The notes: a model not told the origin generated them from the sequence alone. A DNA stretch of 28,932 nt from RGIG6353 sp964558655 (GCA_964558655.1 CAZLEX010000020.1:1-28932); one strand, 5' to 3'; numbered from the stretch's first letter, positions 15,338 to 23,668 are shown. Program-made: numbers and translations.

Positions 15338-17572
15338 TTGAAACGCCCTCTTGCAGCGAGTATTGTATTTTATCTTATTTGTTTATGGATTTCGATAAAC
15401 TGTGAAAAGGCATTAAGCATTAAATGCTTACTCGTATTATTACCTGCGGCAATAATATTACTGCTCTGTACCGTTAAAACAAGATCACACAAAACAGCAT
15501 TTTTATCCCTTGCTGCAGTTTTCGGAGTGATTGCGTTTGCTCTTTCTGTCTTTATTCACATTCCGAAAAAAGAAGAAGCCGAAAAACTGGATGGTTACAG
15601 CGGACGAATAACGGCACAAATCACAAGTCTTGAAAAATACGACGCTTATTCTAAAGTCACGGTAAAAACAACAGCTGTCGGAGAAAAGAACATAAGGGTA
15701 AAAATATACTTATCTTCCCCAAAATTCGATGACACATATAATGTCGGTGACTATATATACATAGACGGTGAAATAAACACAGATTTCACCTCGTCTCTTA
15801 CATACGATTCCGAAAAAATTTTCGCATCCAAAAAAATATTTCTCTTAATGAGAGCCGACAATATAGAGCACTCGGATATTTCGCCCAATGTATTCACCCG
15901 TTTTATATCAGCATGCCGTCGGGAAATAAGCGACGATTTTTCCGGGTTCGACAATACGGGCTTGATGTCAGGTCTGCTTTTGGGAAACAAAAACGAAATT
16001 TCAGATAATATAACCGAAAATTTCAGAAAACTCGGTCTTTCACACGCACTTGCGGTTTCCGGAATGCATCTGTCAATTCTTGTTATGAATTTATATATGT
16101 TTCTGAAACGCAGAGGGGTCGGGAAATACTTTTTATCTGTCTTCTGCTCTTTGCTTACTTTTTTCTACATGGCTCTGACGGGATTTTCTTATTCGGTTGT
16201 ACGAGCGGGAATCATGCTTATCGTTTATTTTTTATCACTGCTTTTTCGGAGAAAAAACGATTCTCTCACCACGCTTTTTACTGCCGCTTTTTTTATTACA
16301 GCCGAAAATCCGTACTCCGTATTCGATATAGGATTCGAACTTTCGTTTTTTGCCACCTTCGGTATACTCTCTTTTGCATCTCCCATGATGTCGCTTATAT
16401 CGAAGCACGATGTTTTTTCGCAAAAATTGCCGACAGATAAATTCAAGCGTTTTGCAATGAGCACATCAAGAAAAATATCACTGGATATAATAATGACCAT
16501 TCTTAACACCGTAAGTGCGACCGTTGTGACAATACCGATTTGTTTACTGTATTTTAAAGAGATTGCACTTTTTTCCCTGTTCGCAAATCTCAGCATAATT
16601 TTTGCAATAGATCTACTTCTCATTGCAACCACTCTTTTTGCTGTTGTATCCCGCTCAAACATTTTGCCTCTTAAAGTGTTTGCGGGAAATATATGTGTAA
16701 TTCTGTCGGACATAACGGAAAAATCGGCACAAACTCTCGCACAGTTATTGCCGGATCCCGTTCGCTTTTCTCCGGAGGAAACTACCGTTTTGGCAATTTG
16801 CATTGTAGCGGTCATTATAATGTTTTCATTATTTTTCAAAAAGCCTTATTCCATTTTGCCTTTAACTGTAATGATTTTCGTTGTTGCGATTTCCGTCTGC
16901 ACAATAACTGAAAAAAACAACAGCGAAAAAATCTTTATAACTTTTTCGACATCAGACACTTGCAGAGACACAATAGTCGAAAAAGGCAATACCGTCACTC
17001 TCCTTTCCGATATGCGAAGTACAAGCACATACAGTTCTCTTTCCCAAATGCTAATCAAACGGAATATTTATAAAATAGACTGTGCCGTATTTTTTACCGA
17101 CGGTACGGTTGAAACCGAAAAAATCGACAAAATTCTTCAAAGGTGCGATATAAAAGAAATAGTTATAATAACTACGGGAAAAACAATATATCCCGCAGAA
17201 AAAAGAACTTTGAAAAACAAATTCGAAAACATTCGGTTCGTACAGCAAAATTCCTTTGAACCGAATTCTTTTATAAAAATAAAAAAACTTAACGGCACTT
17301 ATTTTTCATTTACAATCTCAAGCGAAAACAACGATACCGTATTTTTGTTTTGTATCGACAAAAATGTACGGTTACCGCAAAATCTCTGCAAAGATGCCGA
17401 AGGGGTGGTAATTTTCGGAAAATGCAATTCGCTCCCAAAAGCCGTACACTCCGAATTTTATTATGCGGAAAAGTCCGATGACAACCGTTCGGAGATAAGT
17501 AATATTGATGATATCAAATTCGGTTTTATAACTTTATGTGCTCAAAACATTAAATATACATTTTATGATTAA
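15338..17572 (+). CDS. comEC: ComEC/Rec2-family membrane protein with degenerate C-terminal domain
   Basis: ComEC is the inner-membrane channel for uptake of single-stranded DNA in competence. The 744-residue protein has several N-terminal hydrophobic helices, a DUF4131-type soluble segment (about 90-190) and the Competence domain with GLMSGLLLGNK, LAVSGMHLSILVMNLYMFLKRRG and VRAGIMLIVYFLSLLFRR. The roughly 220 residues after the last helix (near 525) occupy the place of the usual metallo-beta-lactamase domain, but no HxHxDH motif is present. Start is TTG at 15338, with GAAAGGA upstream; the in-frame TTG at 15320 has no ribosome site. No other competence genes are in the window. Confidence 0.9.
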   Translation: MKRPLAASIVFYLICLWISINCEKALSIKCLLVLLPAAIILLLCTVKTRSHKTAFLSLAAVFGVIAFALSVFIHIPKKEEAEKLDGYSGRITAQITSLEKYDAYSKVTVKTTAVGEKNIRVKIYLSSPKFDDTYNVGDYIYIDGEINTDFTSSLTYDSEKIFASKKIFLLMRADNIEHSDISPNVFTRFISACRREISDDFSGFDNTGLMSGLLLGNKNEISDNITENFRKLGLSHALAVSGMHLSILVMNLYMFLKRRGVGKYFLSVFCSLLTFFYMALTGFSYSVVRAGIMLIVYFLSLLFRRKNDSLTTLFTAAFFITAENPYSVFDIGFELSFFATFGILSFASPMMSLISKHDVFSQKLPTDKFKRFAMSTSRKISLDIIMTILNTVSATVVTIPICLLYFKEIALFSLFANLSIIFAIDLLLIATTLFAVVSRSNILPLKVFAGNICVILSDITEKSAQTLAQLLPDPVRFSPEETTVLAICIVAVIIMFSLFFKKPYSILPLTVMIFVVAISVCTITEKNNSEKIFITFSTSDTCRDTIVEKGNTVTLLSDMRSTSTYSSLSQMLIKRNIYKIDCAVFFTDGTVETEKIDKILQRCDIKEIVIITTGKTIYPAEKRTLKNKFENIRFVQQNSFEPNSFIKIKKLNGTYFSFTISSENNDTVFLFCIDKNVRLPQNLCKDAEGVVIFGKCNSLPKAVHSEFYYAEKSDDNRSEISNIDDIKFGFITLCAQNIKYTFYD

Positions 17573-17581
17573 AAACAAAAT

Positions 17582-17621
17582 CTCTCGGTTAAACTATTAA
17601 AAAATTTCCGAGAGGTTTTTT
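17582..17621 (+). terminator. Terminator-like hairpin ending at the spoVAF start codon
   Basis: CTCTCGG (17582-17588) pairs with CCGAGAG (17608-17614) around a 19-base loop, followed by G and six T. The T-run ends on the base before the spoVAF ATG. The right arm contains GAGAGG, the only ribosome-binding site for spoVAF. It may terminate comEC transcription, control spoVAF translation, or both. Confidence 0.75.
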
Positions 17622-19064
17622 ATGGAGAAAAATATATTTTTATCAAATAAAATTTCGGAAAACAGAACTCTGTTTAATTCGGTTTTTCCTTCCGAAACAT
17701 CCGCCGATATAGTAAAAAACAATTTTATAATCGCCGGTCGCACGGCAAGTATTTACCACATAAACGGTATGCTCGACACGGAAAGCATGGTAAAAATTCA
17801 TTCTTCCCTGCTGAAAATAACGGAAGATGAATTAAGCGAATGCGACACCATAAAATCACTCGCCCAGCATTTCATTCCGTATACCGATTATAAAACGGAA
17901 AGCAATTTCAACTCCTTGATAACGGCTGTATTGTCAGCTCAATGTATTGTCATAATAGACGGTTATAACGAAGGAATAATTCTTGACACCAAAAAATATC
18001 CCTCAAGAGCAATTGAAGAACCGGAAAAAAACAAGACAATGAGAGGACCGAGAGACGGATTTTCCGAGAGCATTTTAACAAATACCGCTTTGATAAGACG
18101 CCGAATAAAATCCACGCATCTCTCCTTTGAGGTATTCAATATAGGAAGCGAAACAAAAACCAAAGTTATGCTCGGATATATAAGAGGGAAAGCAGATGAA
18201 AAATGCGTTGAAGCAGTAAGAAAAAAGCTGTCCGAGATGAAACTGTCTTCTCTCACGCTTACACAGCAAACTCTTTCGGAAGCACTTTTTTCGGCAAAAA
18301 AATTACGCCGTATTAATCCGTTTCCGAAAGTACGGTTTATAGAGCGTCCCGATACTGCGGCATCGATGCTGGTAGAAGGAAAAATTATGATTTTGTGCGA
18401 CACTACACCAACGGCAATTTTTTTACCGATTACAATTTACGACTTTATTGAAGAAACCGATGATTATTATTTTCCGCCTCTTACGGGATCATACCTTCGT
18501 ATTGTGAGAATCGGCATTATTATCGTTTCGGTTTTTCTTTCACCGGTTTGGCTGCTTATGACAAAGGGCTGTTTCGAAATCGGCGAAAATATGCAGTTTT
18601 TAACTGCGCTGCCGGAACACAGTGTGCCGATATGGATACAGCTTCTGCTCATAGAAGTAATGGTAGATGCCCTAAAAATCGCCTCGTTGAATACCCCGAA
18701 TGCCATTACAAATTCTCTCGGTGTCGTAAGCGGACTGTTATTGGGGGATTTTGCCGTAACTTCCGGCTGGTTTGTACCACAGGCAATACTTTATTCTTCC
18801 ATTTGTGCAATTGCCAACTATATTCCCACGAATTACGAAATAGGCTACTGCTTTAAATTCTGGAGAATGAGTTTGATAATTTTTGTACAGCTTTGGAATT
18901 TTACGGGAATGATAATAAATGTATTCCTTTTTCTCGCTTTGCTTTTCTTAAACAAAACATTCGACCGAAAAAATTATTTGTTCCCTTTTATTCCCTTTAA
19001 TTCAAACGGATTGAAAAAATTTTTCATTAAAACAAATCAAGGACGGGAAAATAACAAATTATAA
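17622..19064 (+). CDS. spoVAF: SpoVAF-type spore germination membrane protein
   Basis: A 480-residue member of the GerA/SpoVAF family, which sits in the inner spore membrane and helps trigger germination; SpoVAF is linked to the SpoVA channel for dipicolinic acid. The soluble N-terminal half ends with MRGPRDGFSESILTNTALIRRRI and RPDTAASMLVEGKIMILCDTTPTA. The C-terminal half has five or six hydrophobic segments and the ending FPFIPFNSNGLKKFFI. These details resemble SpoVAF more than GerAA as I remember them. It stands alone here, with no spoVAA-AE genes and no gerAB/gerAC beside it. The start is fixed by GAGAGG in the hairpin arm just upstream. Confidence 0.85.
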   Translation: MEKNIFLSNKISENRTLFNSVFPSETSADIVKNNFIIAGRTASIYHINGMLDTESMVKIHSSLLKITEDELSECDTIKSLAQHFIPYTDYKTESNFNSLITAVLSAQCIVIIDGYNEGIILDTKKYPSRAIEEPEKNKTMRGPRDGFSESILTNTALIRRRIKSTHLSFEVFNIGSETKTKVMLGYIRGKADEKCVEAVRKKLSEMKLSSLTLTQQTLSEALFSAKKLRRINPFPKVRFIERPDTAASMLVEGKIMILCDTTPTAIFLPITIYDFIEETDDYYFPPLTGSYLRIVRIGIIIVSVFLSPVWLLMTKGCFEIGENMQFLTALPEHSVPIWIQLLLIEVMVDALKIASLNTPNAITNSLGVVSGLLLGDFAVTSGWFVPQAILYSSICAIANYIPTNYEIGYCFKFWRMSLIIFVQLWNFTGMIINVFLFLALLFLNKTFDRKNYLFPFIPFNSNGLKKFFIKTNQGRENNKL

Positions 19065-19083
19065 AAATAAAACGCAAAACCTA

Positions 19084-19112
19084 TTTACAAAGTGAAAAAA
19101 ACATGTTATAAT
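19084..19112 (+). promoter_or_regulatory. Sigma-A promoter of the regulator-ABC transporter operon
   Basis: TTTACA (19084-19089) and TATAAT (19107-19112) are separated by 17 bases, so the transcript should start near 19119. This rules out the in-frame TTG at 19112, which overlaps the -10, as the start codon of the regulator. Confidence 0.85.
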
Positions 19113-19128
19113 TGTCTCAAATAAGACA
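19113..19128. promoter_or_regulatory. CRP-box-like palindrome at the transcription start
   Basis: TGTCT (19113-19117), six bases, AGACA (19124-19128) is a perfect inverted repeat with the same five-six-five layout as the CRP consensus TGTGA-N6-TCACA. It starts on the base after the -10 and covers the expected start site. The first gene of the transcript encodes a Crp/Fnr-type regulator, so negative autoregulation is the simplest reading (inference). Confidence 0.6.
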
Positions 19129-19144
19129 CTTTCGTCAAAATGGA

Positions 19145-19801
19145 GTGAGTACAACGCAAAAAATTGATTTCAAAACGCTGAAAGAAATTGCACTCTTTTC
19201 GGAATTCAAAGAGGAATTTGCCGAAGAAATCATAAACTCCGATTTACTTTTTTTCAACACGCTTAAATCGGGAGAGGATTTGATTGTCAAAAATTCCTTG
19301 ATTGTCGTCAAATCCGGATTATTGGAGGCATACAAAACCGAAAACGAAAAAAATATTTTTTTGAAGAAAATATTTCCCGGAGAGATTACGGGACTTGCAA
19401 CGCTTTTCGACCGAAAGAATCAATATATTTCCACTTTGCGTGCAAAAAAAGATTCCAAAATTTTGACAGTTAAGGAAGATGCCGTTTTGTATGCGTTAAA
19501 AAACGATCCCGATTTTTCCGAAAAATTTGCAAAACTTCTTTGCGACAAGTTGCGGTTCCTAAACGGGAAAATAGATGCATACACACAAACAAGCGTGGAG
19601 CAGAAACTGATTGAATACATCAAACATTCTCCTTTTGCCTGTAACAATCGTCCTTACATCGAAATGTCTATGCTCTCTTTATCTTCGGCACTCGGTGTAG
19701 GACGAGCTTCTCTTTACCGTGTGCTTGCAACTCTCGAAACGAGTGAAGTTATTCTCAGAGAGGGCAAAAAAATATATCTTTTAAGTGAGGGTTCATTATG
19801 A
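19145..19801 (+). CDS. Crp/Fnr-family transcriptional regulator
   Basis: A 218-residue regulator with an N-terminal cyclic-nucleotide-binding-type beta-barrel (SGEDLIVKNSLIVVKSGLLEAYK, FPGEITGLATLF), a long dimerisation helix (LLCDKLRFLNGKIDAYTQ) and a C-terminal Crp helix-turn-helix, SSALGVGRASLYRVLATLETSEVI. Only two cysteines are present, so it is not an iron-sulfur Fnr; the typical cAMP-binding residues are also not evident, and the signal is unknown. The start is uncertain: GTG at 19145 lies within the best ribosome-like sequence, GGAGTGA, and an ATG-GAG-TGA mini-frame begins at 19140. It overlaps the next gene by four bases and probably controls the transporter. Confidence 0.85.
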   Translation: MSTTQKIDFKTLKEIALFSEFKEEFAEEIINSDLLFFNTLKSGEDLIVKNSLIVVKSGLLEAYKTENEKNIFLKKIFPGEITGLATLFDRKNQYISTLRAKKDSKILTVKEDAVLYALKNDPDFSEKFAKLLCDKLRFLNGKIDAYTQTSVEQKLIEYIKHSPFACNNRPYIEMSMLSLSSALGVGRASLYRVLATLETSEVILREGKKIYLLSEGSL

Positions 19802-20796
19802 AAAAATTAATGCCGATTTTTTTAATTTTACTGCTTGTTGCGTCAATGGCGGTTTCCTGCAAAAACGATACGAAAGAGAAAGAAGACACTGAAACAAAAC
19901 AGGAAGAAAAATACGCCGAAAACACAAAAGTTATCGCTCTCAAAGGTCCTACCGGCATGGGTATGGCTAAAATGATAACGGATAACGATTCAAAATACAC
20001 TTTTGAAATCGCTTCTTCTCCAGACGATGCGAAGAGTGCGATTATTTCCGGAAGCGTTGACATCGCCGCAATCCCCACGAATCTCGCATCCGTACTCTAC
20101 AACAAAACCAACGGCGGTATCAAGGTTCTCGCTCTGAATACGGAAGGAGTTCTTTACATTCTTGATGCGACCGGTACAATCAATTCGGTTGAAGATTTAA
20201 GAGGCAAAACAATCGGTGCAACCGGACAGGGTTCGACTCCGGAATATATTTTGCGTTTCATTCTTAAAGAAAACGGAATTGACCCCGATAATGATGTAAC
20301 ACTGCAATTCTATTCGGAACACGCTGAACTCGCAACACTTATGGCGGAAGGAAAAGTGGAAATCGGTATGCTCCCGGAACCCAATGTTACGACCGCTTTA
20401 ACAAAAAATTCAAACTTGGTTAAAGCGTTGAGCTTAACGGAAGAATGGAATAAAGTCGCTCCCGAAAGTGCTCTTGTACAGGGGTGTATCGTTGCAAGAA
20501 CGGAATTTATCGAACAGTATCCCGATAGTGTAAAAGCGTTTCTTAGCGAATACGAAGCTTCGGTCAATTATATAAAAGACGCAGACGATGCATCTGCACT
20601 CATCGCAAATCTGGGTATTGTTCCCGCCGAAGCAATAGCAAAAAAAGCTCTTCCTTCCTGCAACATTTGCTATTATGACTCTAATAGCGGTTTGGAAGAA
20701 AAGCTTTCCGGTTTCCTTGAAGTCCTTTATTCTTTCAATCCGGCAGCAGTAGGCGGAAAACTTCCGGATAGTGCTTTCTACTATGAAAATCGGTAA
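19798..20796 (+). CDS. ABC transporter substrate-binding lipoprotein, NMT1/SsuA/TauA type
   Basis: A 332-residue lipoprotein with a signal peptide and lipobox ending in Cys21 (MAVSC), then an acidic and Lys-rich linker and a type 2 periplasmic-binding fold. GPTGMGMAKM, SGSVDIAAIPTNLASVLYNK, SVEDLRGKTIGATGQGSTPEYIL and GKVEIGMLPEPNVTTAL are the landmarks of the NMT1/SsuA/TauA group, which capture sulfonates, nitrate, thiamine precursors and similar small molecules. The ligand cannot be told from sequence alone. It overlaps the regulator gene by four bases (ATGA) and the permease gene by 14, so the operon is tightly coupled. Confidence 0.92.
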   Translation: MKKLMPIFLILLLVASMAVSCKNDTKEKEDTETKQEEKYAENTKVIALKGPTGMGMAKMITDNDSKYTFEIASSPDDAKSAIISGSVDIAAIPTNLASVLYNKTNGGIKVLALNTEGVLYILDATGTINSVEDLRGKTIGATGQGSTPEYILRFILKENGIDPDNDVTLQFYSEHAELATLMAEGKVEIGMLPEPNVTTALTKNSNLVKALSLTEEWNKVAPESALVQGCIVARTEFIEQYPDSVKAFLSEYEASVNYIKDADDASALIANLGIVPAEAIAKKALPSCNICYYDSNSGLEEKLSGFLEVLYSFNPAAVGGKLPDSAFYYENR

Positions 20797-21538
20797 AAAA
20801 ATAATTTTTACCTCTTTATCACTGCTTTTTTGGATAGTATTGTGGCATATAATTTCAGCAAAAGTTAATATGGAACTTGTTTTTCCGTCACCGCACGAAA
20901 CTCTAAAAACACTCGTGACCGTCGTAAAAGATCCGGATTTTTTGAAAATCTGTTTTAATTCGGTTCTGCGTATATTCGTCGGCACACTATTCGGTATTTT
21001 CATAGGAGTTTTTTTGGCAGTACTGTCATATGCTTTTGAGGTTGCGAAATATCTCATTTCGCCCGTTATGACAGTCGTGAAGGCAACTCCGGTGGCATCT
21101 TTCATTATACTGCTTCTTGTACTTATAGGTAAAGAATATATTCCGTCCGTAACAGCCGCCGTTATATCAATTCCGATTTTGTATGCAAACATATTGGGGG
21201 CACTTGAAAGCACGGATAAAGACCTTAAAGAAGTCTGCCGTGTATATTCGCTAAACTTTTCAAAATCTTTAAAAGCATTATGGTTTCCTTCGGCAATGCC
21301 GAAATTTATATCGGGAATAAAAAGTTGCATAGGTCTTTCCTGGAAAGCCGGTATAGCCGCCGAAGTACTGTGTACTCCGCGAGAATCCATAGGAATTAAA
21401 ATTTATGAGTCAAAAATATATCTCGAAACGCCGACGCTTTTTGCATGGACTGCAGTTGTCGTAATTTTAAGTTTGATATTTGAAAAAGCGGCACTCGGTA
21501 TCGTTAAGGAAAGGGAAAAAAATGGGCATCGTTCTTAA
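20783..21538 (+). CDS. ABC transporter permease, SsuC/TauC type
   Basis: A 251-residue integral membrane protein with about six hydrophobic segments. It begins MKIGKKIIF, followed by the usual FPSPHETLKTL segment after the first helix. The cytoplasmic EAA loop that docks the ATPase is visible as EVCRVYSLNFSKSLKALWFPSAMPKFISGI, and LSWKAGIAAEVL follows, as in SsuC/TauC permeases. ATG at 20783 is chosen over the GTG at 20771 because it gives the family N-terminus. The gene overlaps the lipoprotein gene, and the ATPase gene starts inside its 3' end. Confidence 0.92.
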   Translation: MKIGKKIIFTSLSLLFWIVLWHIISAKVNMELVFPSPHETLKTLVTVVKDPDFLKICFNSVLRIFVGTLFGIFIGVFLAVLSYAFEVAKYLISPVMTVVKATPVASFIILLLVLIGKEYIPSVTAAVISIPILYANILGALESTDKDLKEVCRVYSLNFSKSLKALWFPSAMPKFISGIKSCIGLSWKAGIAAEVLCTPRESIGIKIYESKIYLETPTLFAWTAVVVILSLIFEKAALGIVKEREKNGHRS

Positions 21539-22079
21539 TCATATCTTTTTTTCTTACGGTCAAAAAGTCATATTCGAAGATTTCTCGAAAACTTTCACGG
21601 ACAGTGTGTTTTATGCAATAAAGGCACCGTCGGGAAAGGGAAAAACGACACTTTTCAGACTTATTTCAGGACTTGAGAAAGTCACGGCAGGCAAAGTTGA
21701 TATTTCCGGAAAACTTTCCTATATGTTTCAGGAAAACAGACTTTTCCCGACTCTTACCGTCATGGAAAACATTAAATTAGTTTCAAGCGAAAACGACCGT
21801 ACTGCAGAAGAAGTTTTGGACGGTCTCGGACTGTTTTGCGAACGGAACAGCAGTATAAACGAACTGTCCGGCGGTATGTGCAGACGGGTTGCACTTGCGA
21901 GAACCCTTCTTGCCCCGTCTCAGAATATAATCCTTGATGAACCGTTTTCGGGGTTGGATATTTCGGCAAAGGATAATGCCATATTACTTATTGAAAAAAT
22001 GTGTAAAAACAAAACATTGTTAATTGCCGTACATAATGAAGACGAATGTAAATTTTGCAATGAATCCGTGTTTCTGTAG
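21522..22079 (+). CDS. ABC transporter ATP-binding protein
   Basis: The ATPase subunit that powers the importer. It is short, 185 residues against the usual 240-260, mainly because the region after the H-loop is missing. Walker A reads APSGKGKT (35-42) with Ala in place of the first Gly; the Q-loop is MFQENRLFP, the signature LSGGM (115-119), Walker B IILDEP (136-141) and the H-loop AVHNED. ATG at 21522 is supported by AAAGG upstream; the in-frame upstream extension lacks a site. It overlaps the permease by 17 bases and is followed by a terminator. Confidence 0.92.
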   Translation: MGIVLNHIFFSYGQKVIFEDFSKTFTDSVFYAIKAPSGKGKTTLFRLISGLEKVTAGKVDISGKLSYMFQENRLFPTLTVMENIKLVSSENDRTAEEVLDGLGLFCERNSSINELSGGMCRRVALARTLLAPSQNIILDEPFSGLDISAKDNAILLIEKMCKNKTLLIAVHNEDECKFCNESVFL

Positions 22080-22087
22080 TAAAACAA

Positions 22088-22132
22088 AATATGTTCCGAT
22101 GTCTTTCGGAGGCATCGGAACATATTTTTATT
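22088..22132. terminator. Bidirectional terminator between the ABC operon and spoIVA
   Basis: AATATGTTCCGATG (22088-22101) pairs perfectly with CATCGGAACATATT (22113-22126) around an eleven-base loop. TTTTATTT-like sequence follows on the plus strand and ATTTTGTTTT on the minus strand. It serves both convergent transcripts; the spoIVA stop codon lies only eight bases from the stem. Confidence 0.92.
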
Positions 22133-22133
22133 T

Positions 22134-23603
22134 CTACAATATCACGCAAATAAGACCGCGACTTCCTTCGTTTATTATCTTTTGCAATGCTCCGGCAAGT
22201 TTGTCGCGTGAGTCGTCGGGCATATTTTCGAGTTTCGTATTAAGTCCTTCCGTTACAAGTTCATGCAGTGATTTTCCGAACATATTCGATTCCCAAATTT
22301 TTGAGGGATTCTCTTCAAATTCGTTTAACAAAAATTTAACCATTTCTTCGGACTGTTTTTCACTGCCTACTATTGGATTGATTTCGGTTTTGACTCGCGT
22401 TTTTATCATATGAATTGAATCGGCCGATGCTTTGAGCTTTACCCCGTATCCTCCGGATTGCTTAATGATTTCCGGTTCCTCAAGGCTAAGGTCCTCTACT
22501 CCGGGTACAACAATTCCGTACCCTTTTTCATCGACCATTTTCATAGCTTCGAAAACTCTGTTATACTTCGTCTTTATTTCCCCCAGCTCCTTTACCGCAT
22601 CCATAAGCATTTCTTCATCGTTTATTTTTATCCCGGCACCTTCTCCGAGTATTTCATAAAAACACGAATCGCAGATTTTTATTTTAACGGTACTTTTTCC
22701 GCTTCCCAAATCGGTATTGACAACCGTAACATTTTCGATATTTTCACAATCCGAAAGCATATCGAAATTGCACTTTATATCGGCTATTTTTTTTATTTGC
22801 GAAGCTATTTTCATAAGATTTTCTTCGAGATTTTTTCGCAAATCATGAGTTGAATCCAATTTATACACCCACGATGGAATATCCACTTCTATCTCTTCAA
22901 CGGGAAATTCAAACAAAACCAATTCCAATATATGTTTTATATCTTTTTCATCAAGTTCCAAACAGTTTACCAACGCAACCGGAACATTGTGCGTCTTTTC
23001 AAGTTCAAAAGCCAGTTCAATTGCCTTGTCACTGTCGGGATAAGCCGAATTAAGTATGATAACAAACGGTTTCCCGCAAGCCTTAAGTTCGGCTATAACT
23101 CTGTTTTCGGTTTCCTCGTAACTTTCTCTTTCAATCTCGCCGATTGTACCGTCACAAGTAACCATAAGACCTATTGTGGAATGTTCTTCTATTACTTTCT
23201 TCGTACCGAGTTCAGCCGCTTCTTCAAACGGCATCGGTTTTTCCGACCAAGGTGTCATTACAAGTCTCTCTTCACCGTCTTCGGTTAATCCTTGTGCACC
23301 TTGAACCATATATCCCACACAATCAATCATTTTTATACGAAAATGCGAATTATTGTCAAGTTCTACTTCAACCGCAGAATCCGGAATAAATTTCGGTTCT
23401 GTCGTCATTACGGTTTTTCCTGCCGCCGACTGCGGAATTTCGTCCCGTGTACGCTCTCTTGCATCGGGACTGTCTATATAGGGAAGTACCATTGTTTGTG
23501 TGAATTTTTTAATTAAAGTTGATTTCCCTGTCCTTACAGGTCCGATCACTCCTATGTACACATCTCCGCCGGTTCTGGTTGCGATATCCTGATAAATACT
23601 CAT
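22134..23603 (-). CDS. spoIVA: Stage IV sporulation protein A (SpoIVA)
   Basis: SpoIVA is the ATPase that polymerises on the forespore membrane and forms the basement layer of the spore coat, in the mother cell. The 489-residue protein is close to the 492 of B. subtilis. The N-terminal GTPase-like domain has Walker A GPVRTGKST (21-29) and the start MSIYQDIATRTGGDVYIGVIG. KMIDCVGYMVQGAQG follows, then long helical middle and C-terminal domains ending in the hydrophobic CVIL. The ATG has AAAGGAG upstream. It is a single-gene unit with a putative sigma-E promoter, as expected for this gene. Confidence 0.97.
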   Translation of the reverse strand: MSIYQDIATRTGGDVYIGVIGPVRTGKSTLIKKFTQTMVLPYIDSPDARERTRDEIPQSAAGKTVMTTEPKFIPDSAVEVELDNNSHFRIKMIDCVGYMVQGAQGLTEDGEERLVMTPWSEKPMPFEEAAELGTKKVIEEHSTIGLMVTCDGTIGEIERESYEETENRVIAELKACGKPFVIILNSAYPDSDKAIELAFELEKTHNVPVALVNCLELDEKDIKHILELVLFEFPVEEIEVDIPSWVYKLDSTHDLRKNLEENLMKIASQIKKIADIKCNFDMLSDCENIENVTVVNTDLGSGKSTVKIKICDSCFYEILGEGAGIKINDEEMLMDAVKELGEIKTKYNRVFEAMKMVDEKGYGIVVPGVEDLSLEEPEIIKQSGGYGVKLKASADSIHMIKTRVKTEINPIVGSEKQSEEMVKFLLNEFEENPSKIWESNMFGKSLHELVTEGLNTKLENMPDDSRDKLAGALQKIINEGSRGLICVIL

Positions 23604-23639
23604 TACTGTTCTCCTTTGTTCCTATTCTTTCACTGTTAC

Positions 23640-23668
23640 AATTTATGAATATTCGCATTTTGTTATTC
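23640..23668 (-). promoter_or_regulatory. Putative sigma-E promoter of spoIVA
   Basis: On the minus strand CATAAATT (23640-23647) matches the sigma-E -10 consensus CATACAHT at seven of eight bases. GAATAAC (23662-23668), 14 bases upstream, matches KMATATT at five of seven. Spacing and distance to the start codon (about 37 bases) fit, and spoIVA belongs to the sigma-E regulon in studied sporeformers. Confidence 0.6.

Noticed and set aside
16225..16839. Open frame of 204 codons opposite comEC
   Set aside because: Antisense to the conserved channel region, no ribosome site, no recognisable motif.
17622..19064. Nutrient receptor subunit GerAA
   Set aside because: The GPRDGF, RPDTAA and PFIPFN details fit SpoVAF better, and no gerAB or gerAC follows.
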